Shown: piece by piece, positions 10,398 through 19,794 of the stretch
Layout of the letters: each line of letters begins with the position of its first letter
How positions within the stretch are numbered: position 1 is the stretch's first letter
Assembly: GCA_015350385.1 (NCBI GenBank)
Contig: WNKI01000001.1
Location: 11,299,338-11,363,337, forward strand
Length of the DNA: 64,000 bases
From: Aculops lycopersici
Taxonomy: Eukaryota > Arthropoda > Arachnida > Trombidiformes > Eriophyidae
Direction: 5' to 3'
Notes under the pieces: model-generated
What the model saw: the letters and a program-made list of their open reading frames with translations, nothing else
Databases searched by the model: none
Told to the model about the DNA's origin: nothing
Translations under genes and position numbers: made by a program

Positions 10398-10690
10398 AAA
10401 CTGCTATCGTGTATATTTTCTGCAAAACAGATGTCGCCTGGAAACAGTTTTCTTTGGCTTGCTCTGCACGATTCAGCGAATCGATTTTGCACACGTTGTG
10501 TAGTGTTAGCATCTCCCAACTGGCTTTACCTCTATTCACAACGCTCGATGCCAAGGGGGCCTAGTGGTGATCCGTATGCGTAGTCGATATCGGGATTTGG
10601 CTACTTCCGCGCAGATGCGCAGCCATTCCCGGGAACCCTTATTCGAGCCGATGGCGGATAGGGTTCCGAAAATATGCTCAAACCTCTTCC
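10398..10690. repeat. Diverged direct repeat, copy B
   Basis: This is the second copy of the unit at 9805-10090. Its minus-strand reading contains the words KENCFQATSVLQKIYTIA and, in the other part, KGSREWLRICAEVAK. These align without frame change to the damaged words in copy A. Both copies have stops or are too short to be intact genes. Confidence 0.6.
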
Positions 10691-11109
10691 GGGGCCTCAT
10701 TATTATTCATGAGGATATAATTTTGTCACGAGAAGTGATTTTGTAGAAATTTCCTCTTCATTACGATAATATAACTACAAATATCAGTATTGCAGTACAA
10801 GAACTACCACTGCACAGAGCAGGGAATCGTCTGACGAGCTCAAAGACTGATAAATTGGGTCCCATTTGTTTCCGGAAGGAGTAGTCTAACCGAATATACG
10901 ATCGGTAAATAGAATGCAACCCAATCTCACATACTAGTGGGCAATAAGTGATTTTATTATCACAATAAAGAGTATAGTATTATTGCTAATAGAAGTTTAT
11001 TCTGGTATTGTTTTGCGAGTCCCACTTCATTTGGTTACCAGTTTGCAAGATTATGCTTATATTTGTATAGACTCAAGTCCAATTGTATAAACTGATTCTC
11101 GCCCGTCAC
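10691..11109. other. A/T-rich intergenic DNA and 3' UTR of the C2-domain gene
   Basis: I see no gene. The right part is the likely 3' UTR of the minus-strand C2-domain gene, which ends at 11110. A minus-strand AATAAA lies at 11001-10996. Confidence 0.5.
10996..11001 (-). terminator. Poly(A) signal of the C2-domain gene
   Basis: AATAAA on the minus strand, about 110 bases past the stop codon at 11110. It is well placed to end this transcript. Confidence 0.6.
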
Positions 11110-11346
11110 TTACTTCTCCGGCTTGAAGTCAATCTTGGCCTTGATAAAGTATTTGGGGAACTGGCGTCCCTCAATTGGGAAGGATTCCTTGGAGTCCAAC
11201 TTCCTGTTTAAAATCAAGTCGCTCACCTTGATCTTGGTCATTCCAATCCAATCCGGATCGGGTGCTGGCTTGTCGGAGTCGAAGAGCTCGATGCGGAGAG
11301 TGGTGTCGGCCGAGACTGTTTTGTTGGTGCGGCACTCTTTGTCGAA
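11110..11346 (-). CDS. C2-domain gene, exon 2 (terminal)
   Basis: Begins with FDKECRTNKT and ends at a TAA stop. It carries the second calcium-type loop (DSDKPAPDPD). The acceptor AG lies at 11347-11348 on the minus strand. Confidence 0.8.
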   Translation of the reverse strand, partial: FDKECRTNKTVSADTTLRIELFDSDKPAPDPDWIGMTKIKVSDLILNRKLDSKESFPIEGRQFPKYFIKAKIDFKPEK

Positions 11347-14275
11347 CTGCACGAAAGGTTGATGGTTGATGGTTGGAGGGCATCATGTTTTAGTGGGCAT
11401 GAGCTTGATTAGTGTTTTTTCTACCCGTGAGCTGACAAGGAAACATACTAGTATGGGTTCGTCCGATCGAGTTGAAACTTTCTGAGGATGATTTTCGGAA
11501 CAATCTAAGAAAATTGAGTCCGACAGATCTTCCGTTTCTTGCAAAAAAAAATCCAACTTTTGCACCGCCTTCTTGATTAGCAGCTTCTGCCAAGCTCAAA
11601 TCACCCTGCAAAACGCGTTTTCTTTTTCATTTATCTCGAGAACGACATTGGAGACGAAAAAATAACCTACATATTTGTGATCAGCTCAAGAAGTTCTATC
11701 GATTCAATGTGTCATTTAGTCCATTTTCCGAACCCACGTAAAGTATGTTTCCTTGTGAGGTAAAGGTAGTAGCATATCAATTAATGGCCTCAAAGCAAAA
11801 CGGGGGCATCAGAATGGAGCGACGCCATCTTGAATCTCTCCTCTAGTTGCACGATGTATCCCCGAAAACGAGAAAGACGATAAAGACGCAAGACTTTCAA
11901 GCATCAAGTGGCTAACGGTCGGTCAAGTGTTGAGTCGTGACCACAACATTCGTTGCCCAACTCGTTGCTGGGCTAGTTAGCCCAGCGGGTCAATTAATCA
12001 CTACAAGTCCATAAATCAAGCGCCCAACTTGTAAGAGGTTTCTCTTTCGCTTGGGTGAGGAGATTTCAATTTGAAGTTTCTCCTCTCTTTTTTCGTTGCT
12101 TTTATCCATTGAGAATCCTCATGCTTGGAGTAACAAAACTAGCTTAAGTGAGTGGAGTAGTGTAAATGTTGAATGAGCGCCGACAAATTCAGAAGGCAGC
12201 AATCACCTGCAGAGGCCAAGATAGAATCTCTCAATCTTTACCTTACTCACTCGTGAGATTCTATCAAATTTAATTCCATAACTTTATTCTCTCGGTTATA
12301 GATTCCACTTGCGCAAGTTAACATGCGGAAACTTTGCTAGGGCCACCTAAGTCTGCTTAGGTTATTAACATGTTCGGTTAACTCTGCAATCGATTGGTGG
12401 AAGCAGCGGGAAGGTAAGAGGTGGAGCAACAGGTTGTCCCATTGCTGGTGCTGCTGCTGCTGCACCCATTAGAGGATATTCAATTTTGCTAGCGTTTCCA
12501 TCTTTAGATTGCAGAGAGCGACCATCCCAAACAACAAGTGGCCGCTCGCGAGGAATCAGATCAAAGTCAGGAAAAATTAATAAAATCTATAGCTCGCTTG
12601 TGTAGCGTGAAAATTATCTGGCACCATCTTTTCAGAGTGCTGCAAGTTGGATGAAGTGCTCTCTGTCTCTCCTGAAGCGCGGACATAAAAAGAATGGCAG
12701 AGGCGCAGGTAGCCCGCTGGGCTCGAGGCTGTTGATTAACCGCAACGAGCAAAGCATATCAGCGACAACAACTGCAACAACGAGCCGATAGTTTGAGCTC
12801 ATCATTACCGAGAGCAGAGGAGCAAAACCATCTAGGTTGCGATAGTTTTGCCAGGCGAGCCCAACGGGAGCCAATTTGAGCTCAATATTGTGGCGGCCAC
12901 ACTCTGGTCAGTTGCTCTTGCAACCTCCATTTTGCAACTGGCAAAAAGCGGCGCGCACGCCACAACAAAAGGGAGAGATCATTGGCGCATCGATCATCAG
13001 GTGGCTGCTGCGAATCGCAAGTGGCCAGTCGAGTGTTGTTGTTGTTGCTGTTGCTGACTAGCCGAGTATCAGTATTAGTTTCATCAACTTTGAATCGAGT
13101 CTCCAGTGAGACAAGCGAGCGAGAGAGAGAGAGCAACAAAACTACATTGCCGACGACAACCCCGAACATCTTCATTGGCCATCATGATCATCATCAGGTG
13201 GCCGGGGCAACTTGTGGATGTTGTGCTATGCTCTGTTTGGGCGCCAAGTGGCATGCAAGCGAGCGAGAGTCGCCACTCACCTGGGCCGCAGCTCGCTGCT
13301 TATAATGCACAGAAAACTGAGGAACACCGAGCGCTCGCTGGGCCAAGTCGTGAGCCACTGGTTTGTGTAAGTGGCGTGGCCGTCGTTGCCGCTATTGATC
13401 CTCACAGGTGAGCGGCGGCGGCGGCCGGCGCTGCAACCTGTTGATAAATCATCATTTGCGCGCAACTGCTGCACTTGGCTTGGCGCGGCAATTGAGTTGT
13501 TGCTCAATTCTCTTTCTCTCTAATCTTCTCCTCTCCTCTCCTCCCCCCTCCTCTAAGCAAAGTTCTATCATTTGTGGCTCTCTTTCTCTCTTAAATTGAT
13601 GTTTTTGCTGCTGCTGCCGATACACTTGCAAATTGACCAAAGAGCAAACTCATCGTGATCCTGCGTCACTTGCTCGTTTGTTTTTCTCGCTCATCATAAC
13701 GCAGATCATTTCTTCCCGTTTGACTGCTCACTTTACCTGGTGCCCGGCGGAGTCATGTGCAGCAGCAGCAGCAGGTAGCTTACATCCAAGAGTATTATGA
13801 TGATCACGATGATTGCCTCTGACCAAAATATAATCAAATTTCAAGTTGCTTTGTTTGGAATATTGAATATTTTTCTCTCTTTCGTATCACATTCAAATTG
13901 AAACTAAAGCAAACAAATAGGACAAAACAAGACAAAATAAAATAAAACAGAACAAAGTAGAATCAAGATTTTAGAAGTATAATATCAAAATCTAAAATAA
14001 ACACTCACCTTTGGCTTGTTCTCGTCCTGGATAACTGGAGTCTCGCAAATAATCTCCTTGGTGTCGTTCAGGTAAACGCGCGCAAAAACATCGCTGTCCC
14101 TTTGCATGGGCAATGGATCCAAATCTGGCACATGAGCCTCAACCAACTTGATCTCAATGTATCCGCGCGACTTGATTAAATCCTTGAGTTTGTCGTCGCC
14201 ATCCACTTTGCCGGGCCCAAAAGTAGCCAGAGTCACGAGCGCCGCGGCGAGCAGAAATCGGTGAGGTGACGACAT
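11110..14275 (-). CDS. Small secreted C2-domain protein, two exons
   Basis: Exon 1 is 14275 down to 14009 (89 codons) and exon 2 is 11346 down to 11110 (78 codons plus stop). A 2.66-kb intron separates them, with donor AAG|GTGAGT and acceptor TTTCGTGCAG, phase 0. The 167-residue product has a signal peptide (about 1-26, RFLLAAALVTLATFG) followed by one C2-like fold. GYIEIKLVEAHVPDLD is the first strand and loop, and DSDVFARVYLND fits the usual place of DPYVxV. The second exon supplies TTLRIELFDSDKPAPDPDWIG, with Asp residues where C2 domains bind calcium. The final part (SFPIEGRQFPKYFIKAKIDF) could close the beta sandwich. I chose the ATG at 14275 because the signal peptide starts there; an in-frame ATG at 14326 would add 17 unlikely residues. 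A calcium- or lipid-binding role outside the cell is an inference. I know no specific orthologue. Confidence 0.8.
11347..14008. other. Intron of the C2-domain gene
   Basis: This 2.66-kb intron holds no supported gene. Part of it (about 11390-11770) resembles a dispersed repeat in texture: patches that look like old coding sequence plus A-runs. The rest is rich in short CT, CAG and AG runs (for example 13115-13135 and 13510-13560). Confidence 0.6.
14009..14275 (-). CDS. C2-domain gene, exon 1
   Basis: Signal peptide and first half of the C2 fold, ending in NKPK before the donor GTGAGT. Confidence 0.8.
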
Positions 14276-15830
14276 GATGTCTTTGTATATATATATATAG
14301 TGCCTTATATTATATAATATATCCAAGTCTTGTTTGAACTTATTTTACGCTTTCTTTCTGTAGTCTTTTCTCCAGTCTTGTCTTGTCTCTCGTTTCTTTT
14401 GCAAATAAAGATTTCAGTCTTCAAATTTCAAATTTCTAGCAATGCGATGAGTGGACTTGAGCTCCACTAAAGCCTCCTTCGGCAACGTCTCCGGCGCCGG
14501 CAACTGCACATCCAATCTCAACTTACCTGTGCAAATTCAACTCGGGTGGCTGCTTCCCTTGATTCTAGCAAAAGCTCGAGTGCTTTTCAATGTTGCAACA
14601 CGTCAAACTTGCTTATCTTATTAAACTGTCGTCTCGCTAGTCAAACGCTCGTTTACTTAAAATGATTCCCTCTTCTTCTAAATTAAATGCAACTTTTATT
14701 TATACTCTCTAGTCGGAGAGGCTACTGCCGCTGCCGTCAAGATTTTCTATGCTGCAAAACCCGCCACCACTTATGCTGATGCCAATACTAATACCAATGC
14801 AACACTCACAAAATTTTCAAAGCGAAGACACTTGTCGCTAGCTAGAGAGTGCAGCGGAGGAGGAGGAGAAAAAGATGATGATGATGATGACCGACTAATG
14901 AGAGTCGTTGAAATAAATTGCTCGCTTGTAACAATTTGTTACAACTCCCTGCGAGTATATCACCACCAGCAATCTCCAGCTCGTGTGCCGTTTGCGGTCT
15001 TGGCATCAGATTTGCTGTTGCGTCTTCATTTTGATTAGCCGAGGAGAAGAAGAAGCGACTGGTGACTAATAAACAAGAACGATGATAGAAAAGCAACTGA
15101 GAGCAAACAACAACAACAACAACAACAGCAAGCGACATTAAGACAAACGACTATAAGGAACCCAACTACAACTACAACTACTACAACAACACGAAATTTC
15201 CATCCACATCTACAGGTTTCGGTTGTCGCCAATTGCGACCCATCCGGTTGCTCGGTGGTTGTGGTGGCTTTAACCAAAGAGACTACTACCTTCAACTGCT
15301 AGTCATAGGCCACCACAACCACTTGCTAGTCTTATGTAAGCTCCCGTAACCTCTCGCCTTCTCTCCCATAGTTTTGATATCAACGACAAGTTTTCTGTTT
15401 GCACTGAGCCTGAACGCAAAATAAACAAACTTTTCGGGAGTAGCGAGTGAAGCGGCGAGCGATACAACCAAAAGCTAGATGGTTGTTGATGATGATGACG
15501 ATGATAGACTACAAAATAAAGTCAAGTTGTTGTAGCACAAGCTCACAGTTTAATGCTTGAGTAGCAGTAATAGAAGAAGTAACAGCAAGAAACTAAAGCC
15601 ACGACTGATTGGCCATTAACACTGGGCGACTTATCTTCAGTTCACTTGGAGGCTTAGAATCCTACGGTGGTTGTCGTTGTAGCTCTTGTGTTTAGCAGGA
15701 GAAACAAATTTTCTCCTTTCCTCGAGTAAAGAGCATGAAATTAAATGAGAACGATGAAGACGAAAAAAGACGACGAAGACGAATGGTGACGAGATTCTTA
15801 TGAGCAATTGATGGGCGACGACGATAAGAT

Positions 15831-15864
<34 letters not shown>

Positions 15865-16684
15865 GCAGCCGGATGGTGCCTGCCACTTGTTGCTGCCTGT
15901 CGTCCTCTTCTTCACTTGCTTGATGCCTGGCCTGCAACAAGTTGGCTGTTGGTCTCAATGTTGTCGGCGATGGCGACATTCAAGTTGCTCTCTTGGGTCG
16001 GCGCTAGAAAAACTGGCCACTCGACTTTTGTTGGCTTTTGTCAAGATGTACACTTACACATACATCCAATAGCAACAAAAACAAGAACAACGCCATTGAC
16101 ATTAGAAGGCAGCGGCGACAACCACCACGACTGCTACCACAACTCGACGGCAAATTGGTCTATTGCTGAGATAGCAGTAATTAGTAACTACCAAAGCTGA
16201 TCTCACTTCCGGCCATAGAAATTGGAACACCAGATAGCCAGTTGGACGGCTGAATTGAGATGAGTTGAGTTGAGCCGAGTTGAGCGGACAACAGTAAGTC
16301 ACACTGGCGACAGTTGGGCGCAAATTTAGTCCATCTGATTAATTCTCGTTCGCCGACAGGCAGATAGCTTGACATTTCAATCTCAATCCCAATCCCAATC
16401 TCTTTATGTCTGCATGTTTGCCTTTACATTAAAACCACTTGACATCTGATTGTAACCATGTCAACTTGTGTCATTTCAATTTAAACCCCGTCAATCGTCA
16501 CCTGGATAGTATTTGTCGTGCGGGCTTGGCAACAGGAGGTCGTTGCCGCGGAGCATCAATCGTGCCACCACCTAGTACCTGAGATCGAAGGATAGCATCT
16601 ACCTGATGAAACACCTGGGTGTGGGTGATATTCTATCCATAGTCACTCATCAACAAATATGAATTCATCGCGCATGGGCGAGGA
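14276..16684. other. Intergenic region between the C2 gene and the cyclase pseudogene
   Basis: No gene seen. A TATATATATATA run lies directly upstream of the C2 gene's ATG (about 14287-14300). Other features are an AAC run near 15105-15128 and an AG microsatellite at about 15834-15862. One CCGGAAGT word (reverse, 16205) is present. Confidence 0.5.
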
Positions 16685-17170
16685 GTTTGCTTTCAATTTC
16701 CGGCGGCTCGACCTGTTGAGCCAAGCGCTAGCGGAGGGATTACAGCTCTCCGCTAGCGGAAGAGATAACTGTTCTTTCTTGTAGTTGGCCAGTGAGGCTT
16801 TGCGGTTTGGTTTCGGAGTGATAGGGTTCCTTGCGAGTCAGAATCTCAGATAATATGATACCTAGAGCATAGATGTCGCCTCGTTTATTTACAATGGGAT
16901 AGTGTCACCCTCACTGTGAATCAACTACCAAATTGACTATCTGGTGGACTTTAGCTCGACCAATACTCTCTTTTGAAAACTCGATTGTAGCTGCAGCGAG
17001 TCTTTTCTAGCGAATTCTCATTGTACATGTCCAATAACGAAGCCTTGACGGCAGCGCCAAACTCAGACCAAATGATAACCGAGGAACCGGGGTTGCCAGA
17101 CTCGAGACTCTGGCGGCCTACCGGTTCCAGTTGCCCATAAAGTCTTGCTGTTTGCTAGCTAAATTGCCAC
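16685..17170 (-). pseudogene. Decayed fragment of the guanylyl cyclase gene
   Basis: The minus strand matches three separated blocks of the intact cyclase at 3791-9190, in the same order. About 17105-17170 corresponds to cyclase bases 6195-6262, about 16935-17090 to 6385-6530, and about 16685-16915 to 7125-7340. The matches include the stretch encoding GDIYALGIILSEILTRKEPY, now with substitutions and indels. About 120 and 600 bases are missing between blocks. No long frame survives, so this is a relic of a duplicated copy lying in inverted orientation between the C2 and semaphorin genes. Block edges are approximate because they were read by eye. Confidence 0.85.
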
Positions 17171-17733
17171 TGATTGAGTCAATTATAGCTCGACCACGAA
17201 CTCGGCGCACCTTGCACGTCTCTACACTTTATTTACTTCCGCTCTCGCTGCGACGCCAATGGTAGAGCGACCAGTTTCAAAGAACGCACTTTGGGAATTT
17301 GAACTGAATGATCCAGCTTCCAGCAGAAGTGGAAACGAAACACTAATCAATGAGTTGGTCGAGAGAGAAAATTGGTATCGATGATAGAAACGGCAAAGGA
17401 ATAGGGCAATGTAGTTGCGAGACGAGACGCTAGGCGGCGCGTTGACTCGGACCAAACTAAAATGCACGCAGCCGTAGAAGGGCGCAGGGCGCACGCCTCG
17501 GGGATGCTGACCGCGCACACAGTAGCGCGAGTTCGAAGAGCAGTTCACTGCCAACTTCTATTCGAAAAATCTCGCCCTCAGTTACATTTTAGCTCTTGGA
17601 CGTGCGTCAAGTTTGTGTGTCCAAGTTAAAGCCACTGCCAAAAGTCCATTGAAGCTCATTCTCAGCACCTTTTTTTTATCGAGACCCACGGAAGACTTGG
17701 CATACAATACGTAGCATCATAGGTAGCAGCAAT
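17171..17733. other. Region just upstream of the semaphorin start
   Basis: Likely semaphorin promoter and 5' UTR. A minus-strand open frame of 110 codons (17554-17222) has no recognisable domain and is probably chance. Degraded cyclase similarity may extend a little into the left part, but I cannot support it. Confidence 0.4.
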
Positions 17734-18203
17734 ATGATCTCAATCCCAAGCCCAAGATCAATCTCAATATTTAATACTAATTTAAGAGAGCAACAAGAAG
17801 CAGACCAAGACTCGCTGAGATTAGAGCGCAGAATGGAGCGGCCAAAGAAAAGGTTCCACTGGCTTTATGCCGACGAGAGTGGAATCAATAATAATAATAA
17901 TAACAAAAGCAAGCACCTCAATAATTTCAATAATAGTAACACGCGCCACGACCACCTTGTTACCTCAATCACATCACTTGTTGTCGTTATCGTCTTTCTC
18001 CTATTTTCTCAAGATCATCAAGCGCAACTAGCAGAAGCCGCCACAGCAACGAATTCAATCTATCACCAGCCCCAACAGCAAGCCCAAGTGCAAATGCACA
18101 CGCAGCAACAAGATTCAAGCAGCCACCTGTTCACCTGCGGCAAGTTGTACTACAGAACCTTCCATTTAGACCAGCAACGAAATGTTTTATACGTTGGCGC
18201 CAT
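17734..18203 (+). CDS. Sema2: Semaphorin exon 1
   Basis: N-terminus with an Asn-rich run, signal sequence, Gln-rich linker and the first sema strands (CGKLYYRTFHLDQQRNVLYVGA). Ends in codon phase 2 before GTAAGTA. Confidence 0.9.
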
Positions 18204-19243
18204 GTAAGTATATCACCATTATTTATCTTTTCAACCAAACATGAAACTAGACTCCATTCGCGACTCGAAGGCGCCCTCAAAAGTCTTGGCGACAAGTTTT
18301 CTTTCTGTCACTCTGAGATTCCGTCTTTTTGTTGGGAGATTTTCGAATGTAGAATTGAGTGTGATTCCTCCAAAGGCAACCAACACGTGGGCTTATTCTG
18401 CACGAATTAATTTCTATCTCCAAGGATCAACTTTCCTCTCGCTCTCTTTCTCTCTCTCTCTCTCCTCTCGCCTTCAATACTTTTGGACTTTTGAGAAAAA
18501 TATCCGATCCCAGTTGGGGATTAGTAATGGAGTATTTAGCCCATAGGGTTTTGCTACTGTTGTTGTTGTTGTTGTCGTTGTGTCGATGCCATCAGCCTCT
18601 TAAGTCGACTTGAGCTCGAGTCGGATCGAAGACAAATTCACGTGCAATACCATCCATCGCAACGAGAATCTAGTTGGAATCTCATTGCAAACAAACAAAC
18701 CTGAGAACCAAACTAAATTCTGAGCACCGAATTCTGTTCAACTCGACTCTTGTCTGCTTGCTCACCGTCGACCTTCGGCGGTCGCTTGTTACGTTTCTCG
18801 CGAATCACATACATTTATTTGCCAAACTTAAGATCCAAAGTCATCAGTTGCGCTGGTGGTTGCGAGAGTTTAGCATTTAGAATTTGATTTGAAGCGAGCG
18901 AGCAAGCAAACCGACGACTTAAGTCACAGGGATTGCAAATTGCCGGTAGCTTGCATGGGACTCTGGCTTTAGGTATCGGGAGACCCACGAGCGCAAATCC
19001 GTATTGTTGTTCTGTGTTAGGCGACGGGGATTAGCGACCGAGCGAGCGACTGAATGGGACCAGTTTTGCACCAGTTTTTGCATACTAAATTCAAATTTGG
19101 AACTTTCATCCTCAAAAATTTAGAGCACTTTCTCGCTAAAGGGACGAAAACCACGAGTCCGTCGATCGCGCCACGAGACGAATCAAGAGACGAATCAAGT
19201 CGACACTGAAATTTCGATGGATTTAATTTGCTGGGTTGCGGGA

Positions 19244-19284
<41 letters not shown>

Positions 19285-19756
19285 NNNNNNNNNNNNNNNN
19301 NNNNNNNNNNNNNNNNNNNNNNNNNNNNNNNNNNNNNNNNNNNNNNNNNNNNNNNNNNNNNNNNNNNNNNNNNNNNNNNNNNNNNNNNNNNNNNNNNNNN
19401 NNNNNNNNNNNNNNNNNNNNNNNNNNNNNNNNNNNNNNNNNNNNNNNNNNNNNNNNNNNNNNNNNNNNNNNNNNNNNNNNNNNNNNNNNNNNNNNNNNNN
19501 NNNNNNNNNNNNNNNNNNNNNNNNNNNNNNNNNNNNNNNNNNNNNNNNNNNNNNNNNNNNNNNNNNNNNNNNNNNNNNNNNNNNNNNNNNNNNNNNNNNN
19601 NNNNNNNNNNNNNNNNNNNNNNNNNNNNNNNNNNNNNNNNNNNNNNNNNNNNNNNNNNNNNNNNNNNNNNNNNNNNNNNNNNNNNNNNNNNNNNNNNNNN
19701 NNNNNNNNNNNNNNNNNNNNNNNNNNNNNNNNNNNNNNNNNNNNNNNNNNNNNNNN

Positions 19757-19794
<38 letters not shown>

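Noticed and set aside
17222..17554. 110-codon minus-strand frame upstream of the semaphorin
   Set aside because: No recognisable domain, no splice context, and it lies in probable promoter and 5' UTR DNA.
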